A stretch of 64,000 bases of DNA from Sporolactobacillus laevolacticus DSM 442 (GCF_000497245.1 NZ_AWTC01000001.1:304234-368233), one strand, 5' to 3'. Positions 36,984 through 47,382 are shown, counted from the stretch's first letter. Notes: generated from the letters alone by a model not told the origin. Numbers and translations are program-made.

Positions 36984-37087
36984 GAGATGTTCGCATTTTG
37001 CTCCTTTTCGAACAAACTCTTTTATAAAGCTGCGGGACATTCTCTTTGATAAGAGCGTGCTCCTTATCATTCATTCTCTTCAGTGAC

Positions 37088-37300
37088 AAAAAGAACAGCG
37101 AGAAATCCCCGCTGTTGAACAGTCAATCTTTTTTCAACGTGCTGAGATAGTTCTCCACACTTTTTGCAAGTGTGACAGCCCTGCATTTGTTCAATGCAGG
37201 TCCAGCCCGGAAACGAGATGAACCGATTCCGACTTCGGCAGGATTCCCTTTCCGCCGCGGTCAATGAATCTCATCCTTCTCGCGCGGCCTACTTATGAAG
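37088..37300 (-). ncRNA. Lysine riboswitch (L box)
   Basis: On the minus strand the leader has the conserved L-box blocks: GTAGGCCGCGCGAGAAGGATG, GGGAATCCTGCCGAAGTC, GGGCTGGACCTGCATT paired to AATGCAGG, CTGTCACACTTGC and GTGTGGAGAACTATCTCAGC. It ends with an intrinsic terminator AACAGCG / CGCTGTT and a TTTTTGT run (37088-37116). Lysine binding should favour that terminator and shut off lysC. Confidence 0.92.
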
Positions 37301-37346
37301 ACTGCTCCTCTATCACTTCAGATATTTGAAAAATTAAGTTATGGAA

Positions 37347-37375
37347 ATTATAACAAACCTGTTGAATCGAAACAA
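37347..37375 (-). promoter_or_regulatory. lysC leader promoter
   Basis: TTGTTT and TATAAT, 17 bp apart on the minus strand, place transcription start a few bases before the riboswitch. Confidence 0.7.
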
Positions 37376-37381
37376 TACCTT

Positions 37382-39163
37382 TTATTGTGGATTGTCCAGA
37401 TATTTTCGAACCGATTCAGCGACTTTCTCTGGAAGTCCCGCTTCTTGCAGTTCTGCGCTGCTTGCCTCCCGGATTTTCTTTATTGAACCGAACGTCTGTA
37501 ACAATTTCTGCTTGCGCTGCTTGCCAATTCCAGGTACATCATCCAATAAGGAATGGATCATCGATTTCTCTCTCACCTGTCTGTGGAAAGTGATTGCAAA
37601 TCGGTGCACCTCATCCTGTATGCGTTGCAAGAGATAGAATGCCTGGCTGTTTCTTGCCAGAGGAACAACCTGTGGAGGTTCGCCAATCACGAGTTGTGAT
37701 GTACGGTGTTTGTCATCTTTCACGAGCCCGCACACCGGCACATAAAGTCCAAACTCATTTTCGAGCACATCAATTGCTGCAGATAACTGCCCTTTGCCGC
37801 CATCGATCAAAATAAGATCTGGCAGCGGCTTACCTTCCTTCAAAACGCGTGTGTAGCGTCTCCGTACGACTTCACGCATCGTTGCATAATCATCAGGACC
37901 ATCGACCGTCTTCACCCGATATTTTCGGTAATCACTTTTCTTTGGCCGGCCGTCTTCAAAAACAACCATTGCAGACACAGGATCTGCTCCCTGTATGTTT
38001 GAATTGTCAAAGGTCTCAATTCTGCGCGGCGCCGGCATGTCGAGTGCCTCTCCCAATTGTTCTACTGCACCGACCGTTCGTTTTTCATCACGTTCAATTA
38101 ACGCGAACTTTTCCTTGAGTGCGATTCCGGCATTTTTCACGGCCATTTCAACCAAATCTTTTTTTCTGCCCCTCTGCGGCTGCAGCACTTCGGTTTCTAG
38201 CATTTGCTCAATCAGGCTTCGATCTACTGAGTTAGGGATCAGCACTTCTTTAGGTTTTATATGATTCTGGTGGCTATAGAATTGGCCGATAAAGGTCAAA
38301 AAGTCCTCTTCCGGCTCTTGATAAAAGGGAAACATGGAAACCTTGCGTTCAATCAGTTTCCCCTGGCGCATGAAAAATACCTGAACGCACATCCAGCCTT
38401 TGTCATAGGCATAACCAAAAACGTCACGATTATCCAGATCATTAAAAATGATCTTTTGTTTCTCCATAACGGTTTCAATATTGCTGATCTGATCACGCAG
38501 CTCTTTGGCCTTTTCGAAATTGAGCTGATCGGAAGCCTCAAGCATTTCCTTTTGAAGCCTCTTTTTGACATCCTGATAGCCTCCATTTAGGAAACGCGTG
38601 ATGTCCTCAGCCATATTGGCGTAGGTTTCCTTTGGAATATCATTAACACACGGCGCTAGGCATTGCCCAATATGGTAATAAAGGCAAACCCGATTCGGCA
38701 AGGTTCGGCATTTGCGCAGCGGATAAAGATGATCGAGCAAGCGCTTTGTTTCATTCGCCGCCGTCACGTTTGGATACGGACCAAAATATTTGCCGCTCTT
38801 GCGATTCACCTTTCGTGTAATTAATAGCCGAGGAAATTTCTCAGAGGTCAGCTTAATATAAGGATAGCTCTTGTCATCCTTCAGCATAATGTTATATCTA
38901 GGCTCATATTTTTTTATCAGGTTTATTTCAAGCAGCAGCGATTCGATTTCTGAAGAGACAACGATATATTCAAAATCTGCAATATCCGCGACAAGCCGCT
39001 GCGTTTTCGCATCATGCGACCCGCTGAAATACGAATGCACGCGATTGAACAAGTTTTTCGCTTTTCCGACATAGATAATCTGCCCTTGTTCGTTTTTCAT
39101 CTGATAGCAGCCCGGCTGTTTCGGAAGCAGACTTAGTTTTTCTTTTATTTTTTGACTTGCCAT
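37382..39163 (-). CDS. uvrC: Excinuclease ABC subunit C
   Basis: A 593-residue nuclease of nucleotide-excision repair that cuts both sides of a lesion in the UvrB-DNA complex. N-terminal GIY-YIG domain ([20 protein letters not shown]), UVR motif near 205 ([18 protein letters not shown]), the RNase H-like catalytic domain ([34 protein letters not shown]) and C-terminal helix-hairpin-helix ([20 protein letters not shown]). The trxA-uvrC-lysC order is as in B. subtilis. Confidence 0.97.
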   Translation of the reverse strand: MASQKIKEKLSLLPKQPGCYQMKNEQGQIIYVGKAKNLFNRVHSYFSGSHDAKTQRLVADIADFEYIVVSSEIESLLLEINLIKKYEPRYNIMLKDDKSYPYIKLTSEKFPRLLITRKVNRKSGKYFGPYPNVTAANETKRLLDHLYPLRKCRTLPNRVCLYYHIGQCLAPCVNDIPKETYANMAEDITRFLNGGYQDVKKRLQKEMLEASDQLNFEKAKELRDQISNIETVMEKQKIIFNDLDNRDVFGYAYDKGWMCVQVFFMRQGKLIERKVSMFPFYQEPEEDFLTFIGQFYSHQNHIKPKEVLIPNSVDRSLIEQMLETEVLQPQRGRKKDLVEMAVKNAGIALKEKFALIERDEKRTVGAVEQLGEALDMPAPRRIETFDNSNIQGADPVSAMVVFEDGRPKKSDYRKYRVKTVDGPDDYATMREVVRRRYTRVLKEGKPLPDLILIDGGKGQLSAAIDVLENEFGLYVPVCGLVKDDKHRTSQLVIGEPPQVVPLARNSQAFYLLQRIQDEVHRFAITFHRQVREKSMIHSLLDDVPGIGKQRKQKLLQTFGSIKKIREASSAELQEAGLPEKVAESVRKYLDNPQ

Positions 39164-39333
39164 GTTTCAATCATCCTTTAAAAATAGCAACGGAATTTAT
39201 TAGTGAATTAATTAATGCAAAAACCTTAGGACTGCTTCAATAAGCAAACCCTCGTTCTTATTATCATCGAGATCGGGCAAACATTCAACTGCTAACCATC
39301 TGTAATAAGAAAAGGTATATAGCTGTAGACAGA

Positions 39334-39377
39334 AAAACCGGGACAGCATGCGTTTCACGCAGTGCGTCCCGGTTTTC
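39334..39377 (-). terminator. trxA terminator
   Basis: AAAACCGGGAC / GTCCCGGTTTT stem with a 21-nt loop; A and T runs flank both sides, so it could also stop opposite-strand transcripts. Confidence 0.85.
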
Positions 39378-39401
39378 TTAACAATACATTAGGTGTAACA
39401 A

Positions 39402-39719
39402 TCAGCCGATATGTTGCTTGATGCGTTCAGCCAATGCTTCTTTTGGTTGGAAGCCAACCACTTTATCCACAACTTCGCCGTTTTTGAACAAGAACATCGT
39501 TGGGATACTCATCACACCATATTTGCTGGCGGTCGCTTGATTTTCATCAACGTCCAGTTTAACAATTTTAAGATTATCCGCTAATTCGGAATCCACTTCA
39601 TCAAGAACAGGTGCCATCATTTTGCATGGTCCGCACCAGGTTGCCCAAAAGTCGGCAAGAACAAGTCCTTTTGAAGTTTCATCCGCAAAGTTTGCGTCAT
39701 TTACTTGACTAATAGCCAT
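39402..39719 (-). CDS. trxA: Thioredoxin
   Basis: A 105-residue cytoplasmic disulfide reductase with active site WATWCGPCKMMAPVL and the cis-proline segment GVMSIPTMFLF. AGGAGG lies before the ATG. It is located between mutS2 and uvrC as in B. subtilis and ends at its own terminator. Confidence 0.98.
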   Translation of the reverse strand: MAISQVNDANFADETSKGLVLADFWATWCGPCKMMAPVLDEVDSELADNLKIVKLDVDENQATASKYGVMSIPTMFLFKNGEVVDKVVGFQPKEALAERIKQHIG

Positions 39720-39815
39720 TACCTAAAAACCTCCTCAAAAAAATCAATATGCTCTATGTCACAAAGTATAGCATGTGCAACCGCTAGATGCCATTATTCA
39801 GCTTGGCGCGAGAAA

Positions 39816-42173
39816 TCACTTAAATTCCACAACGGTCACACCGCTTCCGCCTTCGCCTTGTGCACCAAGACGAGAGGCTTTAACACGAGGATGCCGATCG
39901 ATCAATTGGGTGACACCTTTTCGCAGTGCCCCCGTGCCTTTTCCATGAATTATGGACACCCGCGGATAGCCTGCAAGCATGGCTTCATCCAAATACTTTT
40001 CAACCTTTAGCATCGCGTCTTCATAACGCTCGCCGCGAAGATCGAGTTCAGGACGCACGGTCTGTCCCGATGTGCGCACATTAACAACGGGCTTTACTTT
40101 TTTCTTTTCTTTAACTCTCTTCAAGTCGCCTGCTTTAACATTCATTTTCAAGATACCGGCTTGAACCAAGTATTCTTGGTCGCTGATTTTATTAACGATA
40201 TAGCCATCTTGGCCGAAGCTGATAATTTTGACTGCATCGCCCGGCTGGAAGCCTGAAGCTGCTTTTTGAACAGGCTGCTGCGAAGCGGTAGAATTATTTT
40301 GCTCAAGCGAATCAAGTGCGTGCGCCAATTTAGTCTTTGCATCGATTAATTGATGTTCTTTAACTTGGCCATTCTTTTTATAATGGCGCAGGTCTTCAAT
40401 AATTTCTTCAGCTTCCTGGCGTGCGTCTTTAAGTGCGCGCTCTGCCTTTTCCCGTGCTTTTTTCAGAATGTCGTCTTTCGAGCGTTCCAATTCATTGAGC
40501 TTCTTAGTCAGAGCGGCTTCCTTTGCCTCCACTTCGAGCTTCAGCTTACGTGCTTTCTCTTCCTCTTCTTCAGCTGCTTTTCTGTTCTTTTCAAGTGACG
40601 CGATCATTTTGTCGACCTGATTGGTCTCACGGCTAATCTGGAGGCGAGCGCCGTCAATGATGTCAACTGGCAAGCCAAGCTTCCTCGATATTTCAAAAGC
40701 GTTGCTTCGCCCCGGAACCCCAAGTAACAGTCGATAAGTAGGACTCAACGTTTCCACATCGAATTCAACACTGGCGTTCATGACGCCAGGCCGTTCATAG
40801 GCGTAGGCTTTCAGTTCACTGTAATGCGTTGTGCATACGATGGTTGCGCCTTTTCCATAAACCGCATCAAGGATAGACATGGACAATGCCGCACCTTCCT
40901 GGGGATCGGTGCCGGCGCCGAGTTCGTCAAACAAGACGAGGCTGCTGAAATCAACCTCTTTAAGAATCTCAACAATATTTGTCATATGTGAAGAAAACGT
41001 ACTGAGACTTTGTTCTATTGACTGCTCATCACCGATGTCAGCAAAAACGTGTCGGAAAATGCTTGCCTCTGAATCTTCATCCACCGGCAACTGTAATCCG
41101 GATTGAGCCATCAGCGTCAGCAAGCCAATCGTTTTCAGAGAAACGGTTTTACCGCCAGTATTCGGGCCTGTGATAATCAGCGCATGCGTGTGCTCATCAA
41201 AGACGACATCGATCGGTACCACTCGCTCACGGTCAATCAGCGGATGGCGCGCTTTTTTCAAGCGAATAATGCCTTGATCGTTCAATTTCGGTCGCGTTGC
41301 CTTCATTTGATGGCCATAAGCAGCTTTCGCAAACACGAAATCCAGCTGGGCAAGAGCTTCTACATTTTCAAGCATGGCCTCTGCGTATTCAGCAGTTTCT
41401 TCTGAAAGAACACGCAGGATACGCTCAATCTCATGACGTTCTTTCGCTCTTGCTTCACTTAGCTGGTTATTCAGATCCACAATTGCTTGCGGTTCGATAA
41501 ACAAGGTTGCTCCCGATGCAGACTGGTCATGCACGATACCGCCGAAAGATCCGCGATATTCTTGTTTGACCGGGATAACCTGACGATCGTTGCGAATGGT
41601 AATGATCGCTTCGGATAACATTTTGGCTGTCCCGCTTGATCGAACAATACTCTCGAGTTTCTGTTTTACGCGACTGTCACAAGTCCTGATCTGCCCGCGA
41701 ATATGCCGTAGAGCCGGACTGGCGGAATCCATGACCCCGCCTTGATCGTCGATTGCGCTACGGATATTTCGTTCCAGTGCTCCCGGTGGATCAATGGTCA
41801 TTACAAGCTCCATCAAAATAGGCAGATCCAACTCCCGATCCTCTACAAGATCAGAAATAAAGTTTTTCATTAATCTGGATCCTCGAATTGTATCTGCAAT
41901 ATCAATCAATTCTTTTGCTTGAAGAATCCCGCCGATTTTCGATCGTTTCAAAGCCGGGCGGACATCCGTAATGCCGCCAAAAGGAACGGAGCCTTTTAGA
42001 CGTAGTACTGTCGCGCCCTCATCGGTTTCCTCTTGCCATTTTTTCACTTCGTCAAGATTTCCGGATGGAAAGAGTGCTTCAATCCGGCTTTTTCCTAGTG
42101 AAGAGGCTGTATAATGCATCAACTGCTGCTTAATTTTTTCAAATTCAAGTATTCTAAGTGCATGTTCATTCAA
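39816..42173 (-). CDS. mutS2: Endonuclease MutS2 (ribosome-rescue/recombination ATPase)
   Basis: A 785-residue MutS-type ATPase lacking the mismatch-recognition domain. Core: Walker A IITGPNTGGKTVSLKT near 330, DIGDEQSIEQSLSTFSSHM, Walker B LVLFDELGAGTDPQEG and TTHYSELK. A long coiled coil (about 510-620) leads to a KOW-like segment and a C-terminal Smr domain (LDLRGERYEDAMLKVEKYL; HGKGTGALRKG). Family members suppress recombination and, in B. subtilis, split collided ribosomes. It shares a strand with polX and cvpA upstream. Confidence 0.96.
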   Translation of the reverse strand: MNEHALRILEFEKIKQQLMHYTASSLGKSRIEALFPSGNLDEVKKWQEETDEGATVLRLKGSVPFGGITDVRPALKRSKIGGILQAKELIDIADTIRGSRLMKNFISDLVEDRELDLPILMELVMTIDPPGALERNIRSAIDDQGGVMDSASPALRHIRGQIRTCDSRVKQKLESIVRSSGTAKMLSEAIITIRNDRQVIPVKQEYRGSFGGIVHDQSASGATLFIEPQAIVDLNNQLSEARAKERHEIERILRVLSEETAEYAEAMLENVEALAQLDFVFAKAAYGHQMKATRPKLNDQGIIRLKKARHPLIDRERVVPIDVVFDEHTHALIITGPNTGGKTVSLKTIGLLTLMAQSGLQLPVDEDSEASIFRHVFADIGDEQSIEQSLSTFSSHMTNIVEILKEVDFSSLVLFDELGAGTDPQEGAALSMSILDAVYGKGATIVCTTHYSELKAYAYERPGVMNASVEFDVETLSPTYRLLLGVPGRSNAFEISRKLGLPVDIIDGARLQISRETNQVDKMIASLEKNRKAAEEEEEKARKLKLEVEAKEAALTKKLNELERSKDDILKKAREKAERALKDARQEAEEIIEDLRHYKKNGQVKEHQLIDAKTKLAHALDSLEQNNSTASQQPVQKAASGFQPGDAVKIISFGQDGYIVNKISDQEYLVQAGILKMNVKAGDLKRVKEKKKVKPVVNVRTSGQTVRPELDLRGERYEDAMLKVEKYLDEAMLAGYPRVSIIHGKGTGALRKGVTQLIDRHPRVKASRLGAQGEGGSGVTVVEFK

Positions 42174-42218
42174 TGGTTACATCTCCCTAATTGAGGATGC
42201 TTCTATCCGTATTCCGGT

Positions 42219-43946
42219 TTATACCGGCTTTTTTTGCTTGAAAAACTGCTTTAATTCATTTAATGGCAACGTATTGATAACCGTTTTAGGACGGATGCCG
42301 CCGCGTACTGCAGTTTGTACACCCAATTCCATATCATCTAACATTTTCAATGAATGACTGTCGGTATCAATAGAAATTTTAACACCGGCGTCTTGAACTT
42401 TTTTCAGCCACTTTGAAGAAAGATCCAGACGATGCCTACTTGCATTCAACTCAAGTGCCGTGCCTGTTTCTGCGGCAATCGCGATTAACTTGTCTACATC
42501 AACTGCGTAACCATGCCGTTTGCCCAGCATTCGGCCGGTTGGATGGGCAATCAAGCGAACATATGGATTTCTGCAGGCATTTTCCAGACGCTTCATGATT
42601 TGTTTCTGGTCTTGAGTAAAGGATGAATGAATGGAAGCAATCACAAAATCCAGCTGGCTCAGTATATCGTCCGGATAATCCAGTGAGCCGTCAGGCAAAA
42701 TGTCCATTTCTATTCCTGCAAAAAGAGTAAAATCATCGTACATTTCATTAATTTCTGCGACTTTACGAATTTGCTGACTGAGGCGTTCGACTGACAATCC
42801 GTTTGCGACCCGTAGCGAGCGCGAATGATCGGTTAGGCAGGCATACTGATAACCCTTCTTCCTCATCGCCTCCGCCATTTCTTCAATGGTATGCGACCCG
42901 TCACTCCAGGTGGAGTGCATATGCAGATCGCCTTTAATATCGGAAGGGCAGACCAAATTCAGCGGTCCTTTTTTGGCGAGTTCCAGTTCATCCTTGCCTT
43001 CGCGCGCCTGCGGCGGAATAAAATTCAACCCAAAATAACGGTAAAATTCCGTTTCACTTTGGAATACACGCGTTGTGCCATCTTCCCTCTCCACGCCATA
43101 CTCACTGATCTTCTCATCTCGCTCCTTTGCCAGACGGCGAAGCAGGACATTATGCTCTTTCGAACCTGTAAAATGAAGCAGCATTGACGCATAGGTTTCT
43201 GTTGTGGCAAAGCGAAAGTCGACAGAAACATGATTGGGATCATCCAGCTGAATCGTCATTTTCGCGTCGCCCCTGCCGACAACTTGATGAATCTGCAAAC
43301 GTGCGAGCAGTTCTTCCGCAACTTTTTCAGGATCCGTCGTTTCCACGACAAAATCCAGGTCCTTCATTTTTTCTTTTGCCCGCCGAAGACTTCCGGCATG
43401 TGAAAAGCGATTGACAGCTTCAATCGATTGCAAAACACGAGCAATTTGCTCTGCAACCTCAAGCATATAAGGTATAGGCAGAATTTCGGGACGATGCTGA
43501 CGTTGTTTCAGCAGTTCTAAAAGATGTTCTTCCGTTTTCTTACCGAATCCTGCAAGCTGGCTAATTTTTCCTTGGTCACATGCCTCTTGTAGAGAAGCAC
43601 GATCTGTTACAGCAAGTTCCCGATATAATTTACCGATCTTTTTACCGCCAAGGCCCGGCAAGCTCAACAATTCAAGTAGGCTGCTCGGAATCTCCTGTTC
43701 AAGCTTCTTGAGCACGGTTGATTCACCGCTAGACATTAATTCCTCAATAACTTGAGCGGTTGATCGGCCGATCCCCTTGATTTCACTTAAATTTTGAATG
43801 CCGGCCATCGAGCGCGGATCATTCTCCAAGGCGAGCCCTGCGCGATGATAAGCAGCAACTTTAAAAGAATTTTCTCCTTTTATTTCCAAGTACATGGCAA
43901 TGGTATCGAGTCGATCGATTATTTGTTTTTTATTCATAGAAATCAC
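42219..43946 (-). CDS. polX: DNA polymerase X with PHP domain
   Basis: A 575-residue repair enzyme. Helix-hairpin-helix motifs EIKGIGRSTAQVI and LPGLGGKKIGKLY; the pol beta-type palm has GSLRRAKEKMKDLDFVVE with the GS and DxD acids; the C-terminal PHP domain begins GDLHMHSTWSDG and ends SIDTDSHSL, with metal-binding histidines giving 3'-5' exonuclease or AP-endonuclease activity. Fills short gaps in base-excision repair. Located 46 bp upstream of mutS2, same strand. Confidence 0.95.
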   Translation of the reverse strand: MISMNKKQIIDRLDTIAMYLEIKGENSFKVAAYHRAGLALENDPRSMAGIQNLSEIKGIGRSTAQVIEELMSSGESTVLKKLEQEIPSSLLELLSLPGLGGKKIGKLYRELAVTDRASLQEACDQGKISQLAGFGKKTEEHLLELLKQRQHRPEILPIPYMLEVAEQIARVLQSIEAVNRFSHAGSLRRAKEKMKDLDFVVETTDPEKVAEELLARLQIHQVVGRGDAKMTIQLDDPNHVSVDFRFATTETYASMLLHFTGSKEHNVLLRRLAKERDEKISEYGVEREDGTTRVFQSETEFYRYFGLNFIPPQAREGKDELELAKKGPLNLVCPSDIKGDLHMHSTWSDGSHTIEEMAEAMRKKGYQYACLTDHSRSLRVANGLSVERLSQQIRKVAEINEMYDDFTLFAGIEMDILPDGSLDYPDDILSQLDFVIASIHSSFTQDQKQIMKRLENACRNPYVRLIAHPTGRMLGKRHGYAVDVDKLIAIAAETGTALELNASRHRLDLSSKWLKKVQDAGVKISIDTDSHSLKMLDDMELGVQTAVRGGIRPKTVINTLPLNELKQFFKQKKPV

Positions 43947-43984
43947 CTTTTCACTTCAAGCAAAACATCCTTTGTTTCTGCCGA

Positions 43985-44536
43985 TCAGCCCAGCCATCCG
44001 CCAAACGCTACCCACATGTCTTTAAACATTTTTGAGAAGACAGGAGTATGCGCGATCATCGATTGTGCGAGCGAGGATTGGCCAATCGATGACTGGATCT
44101 CACTGATCGGTGTCAACGAACCGGCATAGAGCAAGAAAAACAGAATTAGATAAACCTCAATAAACCCTAGCAAAGCACCGCTTAAGTGATTAACCGAACG
44201 CAGTATCGGCAGTTCCGCAAGAAAATTAAGCATCGAGCCTAGGATATTAAGAATAATCTTAACAGCGATAAACAGGATTACAAAAGCGATCGCCCGATAG
44301 TAGGCCGTCTGCAAATCCATATTGCCAAGAAATTGAAACATGTCACTTTGCGATGCAGATGTTGGAAACGGAATCCAGAATTTTAATGTACCTGCAAGTG
44401 GTTTATAGTACATCATCGCAATGATGTACGAGATAACAAACCCGGCGAGGTGAACGAGTTGCAAAATCAGTCCGCGTCGGAATCCCATTAAAAAGCCGGA
44501 AGCAAGAATGACTAATAAAATCAAATTCAGAAGCAT
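43985..44536 (-). CDS. CvpA-family membrane protein
   Basis: About 183 residues, starting at ATG (MLLNLILLVILASG), with a weak TTGGGA site; the upstream in-frame ATG has none. Four hydrophobic helices and the family pattern GFLMGFRRGLILQLVHLAGF support CvpA (colicin V production protein-like; YshB in B. subtilis). It lies directly before polX. The zapA and rnhC genes found nearby in B. subtilis are absent here. Function in Gram-positives unknown. Confidence 0.85.
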   Translation of the reverse strand: MLLNLILLVILASGFLMGFRRGLILQLVHLAGFVISYIIAMMYYKPLAGTLKFWIPFPTSASQSDMFQFLGNMDLQTAYYRAIAFVILFIAVKIILNILGSMLNFLAELPILRSVNHLSGALLGFIEVYLILFFLLYAGSLTPISEIQSSIGQSSLAQSMIAHTPVFSKMFKDMWVAFGGWLG

Positions 44537-44572
44537 GCGATCTATCCCAACTTTCTTATTTAGCATGATCAA

Positions 44573-44728
44573 GAAGCACTATTTTCATCGCTGTTCAAAT
44601 CGGCAGAACTACTTTAAATAAAGCTTGGCGAATTGTGCCGCTTTTTGTTTTTATCATAGCAGAAACTCGTGTTTATGAAAAATAAAGTTATCATGCCTAC
44701 CTTAGTCATTGATGATTGAGGCGCAATC
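44573..44728. other. Region upstream of the cvpA-like gene
   Basis: No gene seen; presumably carries the promoter for the cvpA-polX-mutS2 operon. rnhC and zapA, expected here from B. subtilis synteny, are missing. Confidence 0.4.
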
Positions 44729-44854
44729 CGGTCATTATCACAAATAATTCGGTCGTTGTAACAAATATTTCGGTCTTCATTACAAATTATTCGGTCGTTA
44801 TAACAATTTTTCCGGTCGTCGCAGTGAATAATCCGGTCGTCACGACACCTGCTC
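44729..44854. repeat. Six tandem 21-bp repeats
   Basis: Units of exactly 21 bp start at 44729, 44750, 44771, 44792, 44813 and 44834, each opening CGGTC and most continuing GTT or CTT followed by ACAAAT-rich sequence. Units differ by several bases. Read forwards they would give a 7-residue repeat of the P/S-V-V-I-T-N-N type, but that frame runs antisense into pheT. Confidence 0.8.
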
Positions 44855-44907
44855 CCCCGTATTACAATCTCCGCCTACAGTTTTTACAACGAAGCTTCCT
44901 ATGGGAC

Positions 44908-44939
44908 AAAAAAACCGGTGCGACTAGTTGTCACATCGG
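44908..44939 (-). terminator. pheST terminator
   Basis: On the minus strand CCGATGTG pairs with CGCACCGG, followed by seven T. Confidence 0.8.
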
Positions 44940-44955
44940 CTCATTATTCAAAGAG

Positions 44956-47367
44956 TTATCCTCTAAGCTCCGCGCCCAGTTGTTCTGCACAGGCGTTCAC
45001 TATTTTTTCGTGAACAGCATTAACTTCATCATCGGTCAATGTCCGTTCCGGATCAAAGTAAACTAATGAGAAGGCCATTGACTTTTCATCGTCTGCTACA
45101 TGGCTGCCTTCATATACATCAAAGAGGTTAACCGATTTAAGAAGCTGCGATCCGTTTTCACGGATGACGCGATAGAGATCTGCTGCAGCAACTGTACGTT
45201 TAACCACAAGCGCAATATCTCGTGTGGTTGATGGGAATCGCGGCAAAACGTGATAGTCAATCGCGGCCTCACCATTTCTCAGCAAGGATTCAATCGCAAC
45301 CTCGAACACAAAGCTTTCATTTAGGCCGCTATCCTTTTGAACTTTCGGATGAAGTGCACCAAGATAACCAATGACTTCTCCATCAAGCAGGACATCCGCG
45401 GTTTGTCCCGGATGCATGCCAGTTCTGCGCGATGCGCGATAGTCGATCCGATCGCTGACAGCAAGTGTGTCAAACAACGTTTCGAGAATACCTTTTACTG
45501 AAAAAAAGTCTACTGCCAGAGGTTCGCCTTCCCAGTTTCGTTCCTTGCGGTGACCGGAAATCACGCCTGCCAAATGTTCTTCTTCAGCTGGCCGCGCTTC
45601 TCCATCGACCGGCAGGAATACTTTGCCGATTTCATAGAATTTGACATCCGGCATTTGTCGATTCAGATGATATTGAACCACATTAATGAGTTGCGGAACA
45701 ATACTTTGTCGGAGTGCCGCATGCTCTTCACTCATTGGCCAGATGACCTGGGTTGGCTCAAGGCCTTTGTCATGCACAACATAAGAAGAAGCACTCTCTT
45801 TTTCTGTTAAAGAATACGTATAGACCTGACTTAATCCGATACTCTCCATCAATACCTCTGTCCTTCGGCGGATCTTCTGGTATGGTGTGAGTGCAGCATG
45901 AGAAGACGTACCTTCAGGAAGTGTCGCCGGAATATGATTATACCCATAGACACGACCCACTTCTTCAACGAGATCCTCCGGAATGGTTACATCGAAACGC
46001 CTTGTCGGCACCGTTACATGCATGACATCATTCTCAACATCGACCGCAAAATTCAGCCGCTTTAAGATTCCGGTAATTTGTTCGCAAGTCAGATCGGACC
46101 CGAGCACCTTGTTGATTTTTTGCCACGGCATCGTAATGATTTGGTCCGGTACTGTCCTGTCACCTGACTCAACGATGCCCTTCAGCACGGTCGCATGAGC
46201 GTAGAGCGAGAGCAATTCTGCAGCGCGGTCTGCGGCAAGTGCAACCCGGTTGCGATCTAATCCCTTCTCATAACGGCTGCTTGCTTCCGAACGCAGTTGA
46301 AGCCGAGATGCTGTTTTGCGGACCGTCAAAGAGTCGAAAATAGCCGCTTCAAGAAGCACTGTTTTTGTTGCATCGGAAACTTCTGTATTCTCTCCACCCA
46401 TGACACCGGCAACTGCTACACCTTTTTTTCCGTTAGTAATTAAGAGATCTTCAGGAGTCAGTGTTCTTTTTTGCCCATCAAGTGTGGTTATTTCTTCATT
46501 TTCTCCGGCATAACGGACAAGGACATGATCCGATCCGAACGTATCATAATCAAAGGTATGAAGCGGCTGTCCGTATTCGAGCATCACATAATTCGAAATA
46601 TCAACCACGTTGCTGATCGGACGCACTCCTGCGGCGATCAAGCGCAGTTGTATCCAGCGCGGAGACGGAGCAACTTCGATACCGGTCATCAGGCGAGCAC
46701 CATAATAAGGCACTTTATCTGATGCTTCAACAGAAATGCTGACTTTTTCGTCGGCTGCTTGATCTAATTCATTAACTACAGGTGTTTTCAGTTGAATCGG
46801 TCGGTCAAGAATGGCACTCACTTCATAGGCGACGCCAATCATGTTCATACAATGCGCACTGCTCACCAAGATATCTAAATCGAGAATCGCATCATCGAGA
46901 TTCAAGTAAGGCAGTGCATCTTCACCCACCGGTACTTCATCGTCAAAAACATAAATGCCATCTTCGTAAGGTGCCAGTGACTTGTCAACGCCCAATTCGC
47001 TCAGCGCGCACAGCATACCGTTCGATTCCACGCCTCGGAATTTTGACCGCCTGATCTTAACATTACCTGCAATTCTTGCGCCGTTCGTTGCAACCGGAAC
47101 CTTCTGGCCCGCCGCAACATTCGGTGCACCACAGACAATCTGCACCGTTTCCGACCCTAAATCAACCTGGCACACATGCAGATGATCCGAATCAGGATGT
47201 GGCTCACACGTTAAAACTTTTCCGATAACAATTCCTTTTAAACCTTTTCCGGGATAGGAGATATGCTCCACCTCAATACCCGCGTTCGTAATTCTTTCCG
47301 CCAATTCTTCTGGCGAAAATCCTTGTAAATCAACATAGTCTTGTAACCATTTGTAGGAAACCAGCAT
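44956..47367 (-). CDS. pheT: Phenylalanyl-tRNA synthetase beta subunit
   Basis: An 803-residue subunit of the (alpha-beta)2 enzyme charging tRNA-Phe. N-terminal tRNA-binding OB domain (VCQVDLGSETVQIVCGAPN), B3/B4 editing domain, B5 (PWQKINKVLGSDLTCEQI), catalytic-like core, and C-terminal anticodon-binding FDX-ACB domain (RFPSTTRDIALVVKR; FSLVYFDPERTLTDDEV). It lies 15 bp after pheS and shares its T-box leader and the terminator downstream. Confidence 0.97.
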   Translation of the reverse strand: MLVSYKWLQDYVDLQGFSPEELAERITNAGIEVEHISYPGKGLKGIVIGKVLTCEPHPDSDHLHVCQVDLGSETVQIVCGAPNVAAGQKVPVATNGARIAGNVKIRRSKFRGVESNGMLCALSELGVDKSLAPYEDGIYVFDDEVPVGEDALPYLNLDDAILDLDILVSSAHCMNMIGVAYEVSAILDRPIQLKTPVVNELDQAADEKVSISVEASDKVPYYGARLMTGIEVAPSPRWIQLRLIAAGVRPISNVVDISNYVMLEYGQPLHTFDYDTFGSDHVLVRYAGENEEITTLDGQKRTLTPEDLLITNGKKGVAVAGVMGGENTEVSDATKTVLLEAAIFDSLTVRKTASRLQLRSEASSRYEKGLDRNRVALAADRAAELLSLYAHATVLKGIVESGDRTVPDQIITMPWQKINKVLGSDLTCEQITGILKRLNFAVDVENDVMHVTVPTRRFDVTIPEDLVEEVGRVYGYNHIPATLPEGTSSHAALTPYQKIRRRTEVLMESIGLSQVYTYSLTEKESASSYVVHDKGLEPTQVIWPMSEEHAALRQSIVPQLINVVQYHLNRQMPDVKFYEIGKVFLPVDGEARPAEEEHLAGVISGHRKERNWEGEPLAVDFFSVKGILETLFDTLAVSDRIDYRASRRTGMHPGQTADVLLDGEVIGYLGALHPKVQKDSGLNESFVFEVAIESLLRNGEAAIDYHVLPRFPSTTRDIALVVKRTVAAADLYRVIRENGSQLLKSVNLFDVYEGSHVADDEKSMAFSLVYFDPERTLTDDEVNAVHEKIVNACAEQLGAELRG

Positions 47368-47382
47368 CTTTTTCTCTCCCCT

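Noticed and set aside
36871-37089. A 72-codon minus-strand frame rich in Lys and Arg upstream of lysC
   Set aside because: It crosses the inverted-repeat element and has no ribosome site; composition follows the repeat, not a protein.
44729-44854. CRISPR array
   Set aside because: Units are contiguous and diverged, with no separate spacers and no cas genes nearby.
44716-45066. A plus-strand frame encoding a seven-residue repeat
   Set aside because: Caused by the 21-bp array; the frame continues antisense into pheT and lacks a ribosome site.
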